The notes beneath the pieces are model-generated. The model was given only the letters and a program-made list of their open reading frames with translations. It searched no databases and was not told the origin of the DNA. 64,000 nt of DNA from Cunninghamella blakesleeana (lineage: Eukaryota > Mucoromycota > Mucoromycetes > Mucorales > Cunninghamellaceae). This document shows, in pieces, positions 9,863-19,298 of the stretch. Both the position numbers and the translations under genes were made by a program. The stretch covers positions 7,748,001 through 7,812,000 of the forward strand of contig JAFCIZ010000001.1 of NCBI GenBank assembly GCA_017871115.1, written 5' to 3'. Position 1 is the stretch's first letter. Every line of letters begins with the position of its first letter.

Positions 9863-9997
9863 TAAGTTAGAGCTCTATGATCAGTATATAAAACGAAATG
9901 ATTACCCCATAAGAACTTATGATATTTATTTAAAGCAAATACAATTGCTAACAGTTCTCTTTTTGTTGTGGAATAATTTATTTCAGATTTACACCTA
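9863..9997 (-). CDS. E3 pol, middle fragment: RNase H
   Basis: 45 codons between the Tc1 element and mariner copy 3. They encode the RNase H core SEINYSTTKRELLAIV...YTDHRAL, matching the usual Ty3 pattern. Frame bookkeeping is exact: 2953 nt upstream of the Tc1 site, 133 here without the duplicated TA, and 1747 downstream make a multiple of three. Confidence 0.88.
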
Positions 9998-11667
9998 AAG
10001 GCAAAACTGATCACGGTTTTTTGATTTTTTAGTTATTTTTTATTGGACTTGATTTTGTACTAAATATTCAAATACAAGTTTAATTATTTATTTTCTTTAA
10101 ATGTATCCTCACATGATTGACTTTTCTTTCATGCAGTAATACAAATACTATTAATGTGTTTATTATGTATAAAATGCATTTTAAAATTTTTATTTCTAGT
10201 TTTTATAAATCTGTAAAAAAATACAACTTCATACAATAACTGATATCTACTGTTTAATAATGTATATGATCACCTTTATTTTGTATTACTAAATCGCACC
10301 TCTTAGGCATGGAATGGATAACAGTTTTAGCCATATTGTTCATAGCCGGAGAATCCCAAATGACTTGAATACGTTCCCACAAATCATCCAATGATACAGC
10401 AGGTTCAGCATACTTTTCATGTAACAATTGCTTTAGATAAGCCCACATGTTTTCAATGGGATTTAAATCAGGAGAGTACGTAGGCCAATAAAGTAAATCC
10501 ACATTGTTTTTTTTGTACCATTCTTGGGATGCTTTTGCTGTATGTTTAGGATCTTTATCTTGCAACAATTTAACCTGTGATTTGTCAAAGTTATACCATT
10601 CTACAGTTTTTATAAATTCGTCATTCATGATATCTATAAACAATTGCGTATCCATGGTCGAATCTATTCTAGTCAAGTAACCGACACCTTGTGCTGTTAT
10701 ACAACCCCAAAGGCATACTGAACCTCCACCACCTTTTGGCACTTCATATACTTCATGTGGTTTTGTTGGCCTATTTCTTTCTCCCCACACCCACTGATAG
10801 CCTTCTCCACCAAACCTGTGCACCCTAGTTTCGTCAGCAAAGATTACTTTATCCCAATCACTAGAGTCCCAACCACCATACATTTTTGCAAACTGCAAAC
10901 GGTTTTTTTTGACATCACGTGATATTGGAAATACTTTTCTTTTTTTATGAGCAAAAAGGTTTCGAGATTTAAGGAACCTACGAATAGTCCGAAGGCTTGC
11001 ATCACTAATATTATTATACTTTAAATATCTCTGAGTTTCAACAGCATTGATAACCTTCCCCGTTTTAATAGATCTAGCAATTAAATTAGAGGTATGTTTG
11101 GATATTTTTTTTGGTCGACCACCGTGACATGTTTTTATTGGCCCAATTGACTGTCTAATTTTTGATATTTCCCCAACAGATATATTATATTTTTCTGCTA
11201 TTGCCCTATGAGTATCACCATGTTTTATTGCATCAGTTATATATTGTTTCTTTTGTCTTGTAATATAAGTCATATTAATAAAATATCAAGTATTTGATCA
11301 CAGTAAAACTTATGCAATTTAAAAATAAATGTAAAGAGAAAAAGAAGAAGGTTAAAATAAATATACAAAATACAGAATATAAATATTTGAAGAAATAAAA
11401 TATTGACCGATTTGAAACAGGCCATGGAGGTTTAAATAATAACACAAACTTTTTTTTAAAAATCACCGATCCGGAAATTTTGGATTTTTTTTTTTAAATT
11501 AATTTAATTTCCATTTATTGACCGTGGACTTTAAACCATATTGTTTCAAAATATAGAGTATTAGTTAAGGAAAATTTATCACCCATCAACATATTTCTTT
11601 TAGTTGTATTAAATAAAATATAATGCCAAACAATCAAAAAAGCGAGCACCGTGATCAGTTTTGCCTC
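9998..11667 (-). mobile_element. Second Tc1-like transposon, inserted in E3 RNase H
   Basis: 1670 bp with short inverted ends, AGGCAAAACTGATCACGG at both sides (the first base differs), and TA duplicated at 9996-9997 and 11668-11669. A second block, TTTTTTGATT, follows in both ends but at different distances. It is not related at base level to the 1656-bp mariner. The segments 9998-10253 and 11274-11667 outside the transposase are AT-rich noncoding. Confidence 0.9.
10254..11273 (-). CDS. Tc1-family transposase (DD34E)
   Basis: 339 aa, intact. N-terminal helix-turn-helix (HRAIAEKYNISVGEISKIR), an AT-hook-like GGRPKK at 51-56, and the DDE core with D147 (FADET), D239 (LQDKDPKH) and E274 (PDLNPIE): 34 residues between the last two, the classical Tc1 spacing. 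It would cut and rejoin DNA at the ends of this element and target TA. It is clearly diverged from the 340-aa transposase of the four mariner copies. Confidence 0.93.
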   Translation of the reverse strand: MTYITRQKKQYITDAIKHGDTHRAIAEKYNISVGEISKIRQSIGPIKTCHGGRPKKISKHTSNLIARSIKTGKVINAVETQRYLKYNNISDASLRTIRRFLKSRNLFAHKKRKVFPISRDVKKNRLQFAKMYGGWDSSDWDKVIFADETRVHRFGGEGYQWVWGERNRPTKPHEVYEVPKGGGGSVCLWGCITAQGVGYLTRIDSTMDTQLFIDIMNDEFIKTVEWYNFDKSQVKLLQDKDPKHTAKASQEWYKKNNVDLLYWPTYSPDLNPIENMWAYLKQLLHEKYAEPAVSLDDLWERIQVIWDSPAMNNMAKTVIHSMPKRCDLVIQNKGDHIHY

Positions 11668-14620
11668 TAGGTGTAGATAACGAGCGCGCCATAAAACCAA
11701 GGTGTCTTATTTTATTATTATCATTCAATTGGAATAACACAGCACCTATACCCACGTTAGAAGCATCAGTAGCAACATAAAAAGGTTTATGCATTAACGG
11801 ATACGAAATAACAGGTGTAAGGCTTATAACCTTTTTTAAAGTAATAAAGGCGTGTTCACACTGGTCATCCCATTTATTTTTTAATTCTTTAACTTTTCTT
11901 AATTTATCAAGTGGTTTTGTTAGTGTGGAAACTTTTGGAATATGTTCCCTAAAATAATTAATGACACCCAAGAATCGTTCAATATCGTTTCCTGTTTTAG
12001 GTTTTGGCCAATTTTCTACGTTTGTTAATTTTCTTTTATCCAAAGAAATACCTTTATCTGATACACAAAATCCAAGCAAATGGACGGATTGTTGTGCAAA
12101 ATGGCATTTATTAGGATTTAACAACAAGTTGACTTCAGTTAATTTGTTTATTACTATTTTTACATGATCAGCATGTTCTTTTATATTTTTGGAAAATACA
12201 ACAATATCATCAATAAAGGATGTAGCAAAAGGCATGTCTTCCAATATTAATGCAGTCACCCTCTGGAATTTACTAGATAAAGGTTTTAATCCAAATGGAC
12301 AACCTCTAAACATGTATTGTATTCCTCTATGTGTGAAGGTGGTTTTATGTTGATCTTCAGGTGCAATCATAAATCTATGAAAAGCACTTTTTAAGTCAAG
12401 TGTTGTAAATACCGATGATCCTTGTAAAGTTAAATAAATCTCACTAATCAAAGGTAAAGGGTACTTATCATCTTGCAACAACTTATTTATGTGTCGTGGA
12501 TCAAGACAAGCTCGTTTTTTAGTTTTCTTTCCATTTTCATCTTTTTTTGGTGCAAGTGTAATTGGACTATTCCATTGATTATTTACACTAGCTTTAGTAA
12601 TGGTACCCTCTTTGAACCATGCTTCAACAGCTTCATCAACCAAATGCATATCAGCTTCAGCAATAGGATATTGGCGACGATAACATGATTCATTAGGTGG
12701 TGTGTCTAAATGTACAATTGATTCAGGTACTGTACAAAAAGCGTCATTAGGAATGGATTGATTATTATTTATACTGGATTGAATATTATTTATGAATTGT
12801 TGTTGATCTTCTAATGATCCATAAGGACAATTATCAGGCTCAACTTCATCAATAATTTCTTCTACTTCCATTTGTTGGTGATCACCATGTGATACAGCCA
12901 ATCCTTGTAAGTAGATTCCAAGTTTATTCATAATATCAGTTCCTATTACTATTTTATAATTCTCATCTTCAGGTAAGTCCATTATTTCAAAACAATGATC
13001 AATATTGTACTTCCCATGTGTGAATGATAAGCTTTTAGTAACACCAATTCTTTTTATTATATTATTATTAGATGCTAAACTAATGATACCATCATTGATT
13101 TTATTAAAAATAAAATTGTTTTTAAGGACAAAACTATTACTAATGCAACTGAAGTTACAACCAGTGTCTACAAGAGCAAATGTTTTGAAAGATCCTATAA
13201 TAACAGGTACAATGATAGAATCAGTATTTTTGTTTTTAAATTCATTTTCTTTTTCTTTTTGATTTAATTTTTTATTAATTAACTTACAGTTATCTAAATC
13301 CATAGGATTTTTGATAAGTTCAGCTTCATTTTGTTTAGCATTTAGCTGTGCCATACGAAATTTGAATTCCTTATTTGCTGCACGAAGTTCATAGCCCTTC
13401 GCACAACGATGACCAGGTATCCATTCATTATGACAATAATAACATTCATTGTTATTTTTATTAATTTTGTTTTTTATGTCCGAAGACTTATTAAACTTTT
13501 TATGTTTCTTATTTTCATAAGGTTTAGAATAACCTTTATTATATTTTTTATAGGATTTAGCACCAATGGTAGCAGCAGAAACACCTATATCCATCTTATC
13601 AGGATTATATAGCAAAGCAGCAGTATCCATTATAAATTTACAATTTAATATAGGACGTACTTCAACAGCCATACCAGCATGGGTTTGTCTTATTTGCTGT
13701 GCTAAATAATAAAAATTTACATCCATCTTTTGAAGAAGCATGAAACCAAATGCCATACTATCTTCAACACCTGCATTGATTCTTGTGACATTGAATTTTT
13801 CAATAAATTCTAATGGATTATCACCTTTCTTCAAGATCATGGCATTTAATCTTTGCATGTACCATCCTTCACTACGATCACCAGCGTACTTCTTTTTTAT
13901 CATGGATCTAGCTTGTTCCCAAGAAAAATTCTTGTTCATCAAGTTAGCTTTAAACCATGATAACTTGTTTTCAGAATGTTGTATGGCACCAATATAGCAA
14001 GATTCCCATACATCATCAAGTTTCAATTTGTGCTGATAAAGTATCATTTCAAAATGGTCCAAAAATTTATCTATGGTTTCAAATATGGTACCATTATTTT
14101 TCTTGTCAGAATCATTGGAAAACTGCAATACAGGTAGGTTGTAAGGTAATTTGACTTTATATTCTTGTTTATTCTTTTGTTGAACATAAAAATCTAAAGT
14201 ATCTTGTAGTGATTTAACACGATTCAAGGCATCACTTCTTGTTCTGTCATTTTGTTCTAGCTGTTCTCTTGTAGGATTATTCACCAAAAGTTGAAGATAT
14301 TCTTGATGGGCATCTTGAAGTTGATTTTCAGCAGCCACTAATGATTGCAAAGTAATATTAATCATCACTGATTTTGAAGTTCTATTTATTTGAACAGGAG
14401 AACCAGTAATAGCATCAACTGTATTATTCATCATCAGGGTATCTTGATTTTGGAAACTAATTGATAAACTATCTTGAACACCATTATCAATAGGATTGTT
14501 ATTAGTAACTACATCGGCTAAGGTAAGATTTTGGAGGTTATCTTGTGTAGCCACAGTATTATCCATAGTATTCATTTGTGAAATAGCAGAATCAGTTGAA
14601 CTAGAGGTAAGAATAGACAT
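11668..14620 (-). CDS. E3 gag-pol, first part: gag, protease, RT, start of RNase H
   Basis: Starts MSILTSSSTD at 14620. Residues about 150-330 are a Ty3-type gag domain, with a zinc knuckle of the C..C...W.PGHRC kind near 391. The protease has VDTGCNFSCIS near 481. The reverse transcriptase follows (LDLKSAFHRF, then FIDDIVVFSK near 799, the YxDD-type catalytic box) and RNase H starts with ATDASNVGIGAVL near 947. Gag and pol share one frame, so no frameshift is needed, unlike E1. The frame is cut at the TA of 11668-11669 by the Tc1 element and resumes at 9995. Confidence 0.93.
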
Positions 14621-14649
14621 GATAGGTAAGGGTTTTTGTATGTGGAAGA

Positions 14650-14658
14650 TTCACTTAA
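14650..14658 (-). other. Possible self-priming primer binding site of E3
   Basis: No TGG-type tRNA primer site follows the E3 LTR. Instead the RNA here reads TTAAGTGAA, 5 bases after the LTR, and can pair with TTCACTTAA of the LTR transcript at 14743-14735. The latter sits close to a predicted transcript start, about 29 bases after a TATA-like stretch (14776-14766). This resembles the Tf1 self-priming layout. Pairing was found by eye. Confidence 0.45.
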
Positions 14659-14663
14659 AAAAA

Positions 14664-15220
14664 TGAAAAATATGTTAAAATTAAAAATAGGTAAAATAAA
14701 TAGTTTTTATATATAAAAGAGAAAAACAAAATAATTAAGTGAAATTCCTTAGTTGGTTGTTTTTATTATAAATATAAGATGAAGATTGTAATAATAATCT
14801 AATTCTGCTTTAGTATTTATATAAAATAATATTTCACTTTTCATATGATTAGTGATATTAATCAATATGATTTATAACCCCATTATGACGATCTTTCATA
14901 TATTTTATTATTACTATATGATGATCCATGATAACTGTCATTGGTTCTTTTATATATTAATGTAGTAATATAGTTAGATTCAATATAGGGACTTTTAACA
15001 TTCAGTTTATAAGGTTAAGTTTGACAGTTTAAAGATAATAATATATCTGAGTTAGATTTAACTCCTTATTTAGTATAGCTATCCATTTAAATAAAAGATT
15101 ATATATTTTAATCTCAGTGCACTTGACGATCATTATCATTATTTTACTTTATACTATTTACTATTATATAATCATAGCATTATATTTGTTTACTATAAGA
15201 TAAAATAGCCTGATACGACA
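14664..15220 (-). repeat. E3 5' LTR
   Basis: 557 bp, TGTCG...TTTCA in the element's direction. It is bounded outside by GTATC (GATAC in the element's direction), which recurs at 19299-19303. I see no mismatch with the two pieces of the 3' LTR, so E3 is young. Minus-strand TATA-like sequence at 14776-14766. Confidence 0.93.
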
Positions 15221-15334
15221 GTATCTTTTAGACATATCCCTTATTTTACGCTTTTCTCTTTTATCGTTACAATTTAGAGGATAAGCTCCATTAGCTAGGT
15301 AATTTGATATTGCTATATATCTGGCGATTTCCAT
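15221..15334 (-). CDS. E1 integrase, N-terminal 38 codons, separated by E3
   Basis: The minus strand from the ATG at 15334 (MEIARYIAIS...) is open to the GATAC target site. It joins in frame with 19304-20545 once E3 and one GATAC copy are discounted. The combined integrase frame is 452 codons including stop. The frame is open about 25 codons further upstream of this ATG but meets a TAA. Confidence 0.75.
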
Positions 15335-15757
15335 CTTTCCAACACTTGTTGCCGGTCTACCAAAGGATCTGACTGTTTCCGTGTTAATATAGTTGTTGCT
15401 TGATTACTATTATGTCTCGGTTCCTTTCACTCTTCTACTTTATTTTTGATAATCTATGTGAAGTTGTGCATAAAGGTGAATTTAATAACGTTGTTTCTTG
15501 ATTGGTTGTATTCGGTCAGAGTAATATTAATAAATGGTAACATTAGTAAAATAATGTATAGATAATAAAAACAAGGTATAATTGTAAAAAATAATAAGAG
15601 TTCAATAAAAGAAGTAAAAAGGAAATAAAATAAAAATATAAAATATGTAAAATAAACTTAAAAATGATAAAAAGGAAAATAAATATCCAAAAAGGTAAAG
15701 GAGTTTAAAAAATATAGAAAAGTAGACTAAATGATTTTTTTTTCCACCACTTGAAAC

Positions 15758-15801
<44 letters not shown>

Positions 15802-15818
15802 TTTCTTTTTTTTTTTTT
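15335..15818 (-). other. E1 spacer between RNase H and integrase, low complexity
   Basis: About 480 bases in E1 direction after the pol stop: long A-runs (T-runs on the plus strand at 15760-15822), then AT-rich sequence without a gene. Normal Ty3 elements have no such gap between RNase H and integrase. Confidence 0.6.
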
Positions 15819-17486
15819 TTATAACGATTCTTTTTCTTCACCCACACAAACGGCTAGAGAATCTGCATCATCCAACAGTCTCGATAGAGCATCAGCAGGA
15901 TTTTTAGCTCCAGGTCTATACTTAACAATATAATCATATTCCATTAGGGCAGCAGCCCATCTAGCAAGTTTGGCACCTGGTTTAGGATTGTTAAAAATAT
16001 AAGTAAGAGCAGCGTGATCAGTATATAGAACAAAACTTCTTCCTATCAGGTAATGACGGTAATGGTTAACTGCCCACACTATTGCCAAAGCCTCCAAATG
16101 TGTAGTAGAATAATTTTGTTCAACTGCTTTTAACGTTCTTGATGCATAGGAAATAACAGATTCACCCTTTTTTGTTCCGTCAGCAGATTGCGACAACACA
16201 GCACCTAATCCTTTACTACTTGCATCAGTCGCCAGTATTTGTGTTTGATCTTTATCAGGAAAAGACAATACCGGTGAACTTGTAAGTATATTTTTAATTC
16301 TTTTAAATACTAATTCTTGATCATTACTCCATTCAAAGTTTACGTTTTTCTTTATCAAATTGGATAATGGCAACACGAGTTTAGCATAATCTTGAACAAA
16401 CCTTCTATAGTAGCCTGTCATACCAAGCAATGACCTAACTTCATCTTTATTTTTTGGATTCTTTAAATTCATTATCTTATTAACATTATAGTCGTTAGGT
16501 TTTAACCCTTCTTGCGTAATTAGGTGACCCAAGTAACTCACTTCAGTTTGACCAAATACACACTTGGACAACTTCAACCTTAAATTGTATTTTATACATA
16601 GTTCGAATACAGCAGTTAAGTGTAGGATATGTTCTTCCATGTTTTTAGAATAAATAAGAATATCATCAATAAAAACGTACACACAAACACCAATTAAATC
16701 ATTCAATATAGTAGTCATAACACGTTGGAAAGTGGAAGGTGCGTTAGTTAAACCAAACGGCATTACTAGAAACTCATATGTACCATATTTAGTCGTAAAA
16801 CCAGTCTTTTTAATGGAATCTTCAGCCATAGGAACTTGCCAAAATCCACTAGCAGCATCTAATGTGGAAAACACCTTAGCATCACCAATAGAGTCAATAA
16901 TATCTTCTATATGCGGTAATGGATAGGAATCTTTAATAGTGATTTGATTCAGTTTCCTAAAATCTTGACATAACCTTAAATCACCAGTTTTTTTATTTAC
17001 AAAAATGACGGGTGCACTCCATTCGCCATCCGATGGTCTTATTATATTCTTCTCCAACATATCTTGCAGTGTTTCTTTTAGAATACGATCTTGTTCCCAA
17101 GTCATACGATACGGTTTACTTGTGATAGGTTTATCAACTGTTGTTTTGATATTATGTTTGAAACCATATACTAATCCTGGACCAGCATTTTCCACGAATA
17201 TTTTTGCTTCATATAATTGTAACAAGTTTTTTATACCTCCATCTATTTTGTCTTGAAATTCTTTTGGTTCTTTTATTGTCTGTTTATTTATATTTTCACC
17301 CCAATATAATTTATGGCCAATATTATCATTCTTCACCACTTTTGCATTATTTACTGTTAGATGATATACACTATTACCATTATATTCTTCACTTACCTCA
17401 TTACCTTGAATTACCATATTAACTTTGCCATTCTTTTTTATTGGAACTTGTATCGATAATTTCGCAGGGTTTGGAATTACTTCATA
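15819..17486 (-). CDS. E1 pol: protease end, reverse transcriptase and RNase H (inverted segment)
   Basis: Continues the E1 protease frame of 1422-2485. After a short tether come the RT motifs (LRLCQDFRKLN, LDAASGFWQVP, FGLTNAP and the YxDD-type box FIDDILIYSK), the RT thumb/connection (GHLITQEG..., GMTGYYRRF) and RNase H (LATDASSKGLGAVL, QNYSTTHLEALAIV, LYTDHAAL), ending ADALSRLLDD... and a stop at 15819. It lies opposite to the rest of E1 only because 5800-17486 is inverted. No integrase follows in this frame; that is a separate frame beyond a 480-bp spacer. Confidence 0.92.
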   Translation of the reverse strand, partial: YEVIPNPAKLSIQVPIKKNGKVNMVIQGNEVSEEYNGNSVYHLTVNNAKVVKNDNIGHKLYWGENINKQTIKEPKEFQDKIDGGIKNLLQLYEAKIFVENAGPGLVYGFKHNIKTTVDKPITSKPYRMTWEQDRILKETLQDMLEKNIIRPSDGEWSAPVIFVNKKTGDLRLCQDFRKLNQITIKDSYPLPHIEDIIDSIGDAKVFSTLDAASGFWQVPMAEDSIKKTGFTTKYGTYEFLVMPFGLTNAPSTFQRVMTTILNDLIGVCVYVFIDDILIYSKNMEEHILHLTAVFELCIKYNLRLKLSKCVFGQTEVSYLGHLITQEGLKPNDYNVNKIMNLKNPKNKDEVRSLLGMTGYYRRFVQDYAKLVLPLSNLIKKNVNFEWSNDQELVFKRIKNILTSSPVLSFPDKDQTQILATDASSKGLGAVLSQSADGTKKGESVISYASRTLKAVEQNYSTTHLEALAIVWAVNHYRHYLIGRSFVLYTDHAALTYIFNNPKPGAKLARWAAALMEYDYIVKYRPGAKNPADALSRLLDDADSLAVCVGEEKESL

Positions 17487-19142
17487 CAGTGGGTGAAAAA
17501 ATTGTTCACGTGTTACTCACTTTTTCACTTTTTCACTTGTATCTCTACAACGGTCAGCAGCAGCACAAAGCCAAATACAGTATTTGAAAGCCACGTTAAA
17601 CAGGGTTATTTTGATGTGTAACATAGGCGGAGTTTATTATTAATATAAGCAATGAGAGCGATATAAAGGGGAAGGGGTTACGTGAACAATTTTTTCCAAT
17701 GGAAAACATTTTCAATAATTCGCGTGGTACCACCAAGAACTGCTAATTAATCGTGCTGACAAATGCATTGGAGCCTTCTAGATGGTCCTACAAATTATAA
17801 AAAGTATATAAACACCATGATTTTGCTGGGAAATTCCCTATTTTACCTTCTTTTTTCGCTGAACTCTTTTGCTTACGATACTTCCCTTATCATGACTCGT
17901 GCTCTTCCTGTTGGCGTCCAAATGGATTTAAAAAACCTTCTTATGAAAGATGTACCCATGGTAACTATCTCCAAGAGGCTGGGTGTATCCAAAGGGGTGA
18001 TCAGCAAGTATGCCAACAAGTGGTTTCCCAACCGCGATCGCAACCGAGCTGGTAGACCGGCGATTGTGGCTGATGCAAGCAAGTCTTTGGTGCGTAGGAA
18101 GGTTCTTTCTGGTGCTCTTCTTACTGCTCATGATGTCCATAAAGAGCTCTTGCAGCTTGGGTACACCTTGACAGCAAAAACGGCCGGTAATGTCCTCAAG
18201 TCAATGAATTTCTTTTCCGCCATTAAGAAGAAGAAGCCTTTGTTGGGCGCCAGGCACATGAAGGCGAGGTTTGACTGGGCGAAACGACACCAACATTGGA
18301 CCATCGATGATTGGAGAAGAGTCATCTTCTCAGATGAGACCAAAATCAACATTTGGGGGTCAGATGGGTGCAAGTACTATTGGTCAAGACCTGATGATGA
18401 TCTCAAGCCGCATCATATCGATGTTACTGTCAAGCATGGTGGTGGAAGCCTGATGATGTGGGGTTGTATGACCTACTATGGACCTGGATATGCATGTCAA
18501 GTATACGATGGGACCATGAAGTCGGAGGATTATATTCACATCTTGGATACAAGTCTGCGTGACACCATGGAGTACTATGGTCTGGACTGGTCAGAGATGT
18601 ATTTTCAAGACGATAATGCACCCAATCACCGTTCCGTTGCCACCAAAAGATGGATCCAGGACCAAGGCATCGTTGTTCTAGAAGATTGGCCTGCTCAGAG
18701 CCCAGATTTGAATCCAATTGAGCACCTGTGGCATCATCTCAAGCTCAAACTTAGTGTCTATGAGAAGAAGGCCAAAGGTGTCCATGAACTTTGGGAAAGA
18801 TGTGATAAAGAGTGGAATACATTCACCAAGGATGAGTGTAGAAGGTATATTGACAGTATGCCAAAGAGAATCAAGGCTGTAATTGACGCTAAGGGTGGCT
18901 CAACAAGGTATTAGTGATAGATTTTAGAGAAGGAAAAAATTGTTCACGTAACCCCTTCCCCTTTATATCGCTCTCATTGCTTATATTAATAATAAACTCC
19001 GCCTATGTTACACATCAAAATAAACCTGTTTAACATGGCTTTCAAATACTGTATTTGGCTTTGTGCTGCTGCTGACCGTTGTTGAGATACAAGTGAAAAA
19101 GTGAAAAAGTGAGTAACACGTGAACAATTTTTTCACCCACTG
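17487..19142 (+). mobile_element. Tc1/mariner copy 4, at the right inversion breakpoint
   Basis: 1656 bp, complete, TA on both sides (17485-17486, 19143-19144). Its left flank is E1 protease/RT sequence (minus) and its right flank is the inner part of the E3 3' LTR (plus). The partner flanks of both are found at copy 1, which is in the opposite orientation. Confidence 0.95.
17892..18914 (+). CDS. Tc1/mariner transposase, copy 4
   Basis: 340 aa, intact, the same protein as copies 1-3 with D148, D241 and E277. No stop or frameshift separates the four copies, which fits a very recent burst. Confidence 0.93.
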   Translation: MTRALPVGVQMDLKNLLMKDVPMVTISKRLGVSKGVISKYANKWFPNRDRNRAGRPAIVADASKSLVRRKVLSGALLTAHDVHKELLQLGYTLTAKTAGNVLKSMNFFSAIKKKKPLLGARHMKARFDWAKRHQHWTIDDWRRVIFSDETKINIWGSDGCKYYWSRPDDDLKPHHIDVTVKHGGGSLMMWGCMTYYGPGYACQVYDGTMKSEDYIHILDTSLRDTMEYYGLDWSEMYFQDDNAPNHRSVATKRWIQDQGIVVLEDWPAQSPDLNPIEHLWHHLKLKLSVYEKKAKGVHELWERCDKEWNTFTKDECRRYIDSMPKRIKAVIDAKGGSTRY

Positions 19143-19144
19143 TA

Positions 19145-19298
19145 AATACTAAAGCAGAATTAGATTATTATTACAATCTTCATCTTATATTTATAATAAA
19201 AACAACCAACTAAGGAATTTCACTTAATTATTTTGTTTTTCTCTTTTATATATAAAAACTATTTATTTTACCTATTTTTAATTTTAACATATTTTTCA
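19145..19298 (+). repeat. E3 3' LTR, second part
   Basis: 154 bp that are the reverse complement of 14664-14817, ending in CA at 19298 and followed by the GATAC duplication. It completes the 3' LTR piece at 5800-6202. Confidence 0.92.

Larger units (their letters stand above)
5800..15220 (-). mobile_element. E3: chromodomain Ty3-type retrotransposon (chromovirus), inserted in E1
   Basis: In its own direction: 5' LTR 15220-14664, one gag-pol frame starting at 14620, cut by a Tc1 element (9998-11667) and mariner copy 3 (8207-9862), ending at 6458, then a polypurine tract (6214-6203) and the 3' LTR. The 3' LTR is split: 403 bp at 5800-6202 and the remaining 154 bp at 19145-19298, because mariner hit it and the intervening block later inverted. 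E3 duplicated GATAC of E1 (15221-15225 and 19299-19303). Discounting insertions and one TA each, the gag-pol frame is continuous at 1611 codons including stop. Confidence 0.93.

Noticed and set aside
14621..14817. The E3 sequence shared with 19145-19298 taken as a leader duplicated in inverted orientation
   Set aside because: The GATAC duplication and terminal CA show that the 154 bp belong to the LTR itself, split from its other part by mariner and the inversion.
15602..15847. Lys-rich ORF over A-runs, and similar ones at 21523 and 26471
   Set aside because: Produced by homopolymers (A-runs of LTRs and spacer), not by coding sequence.
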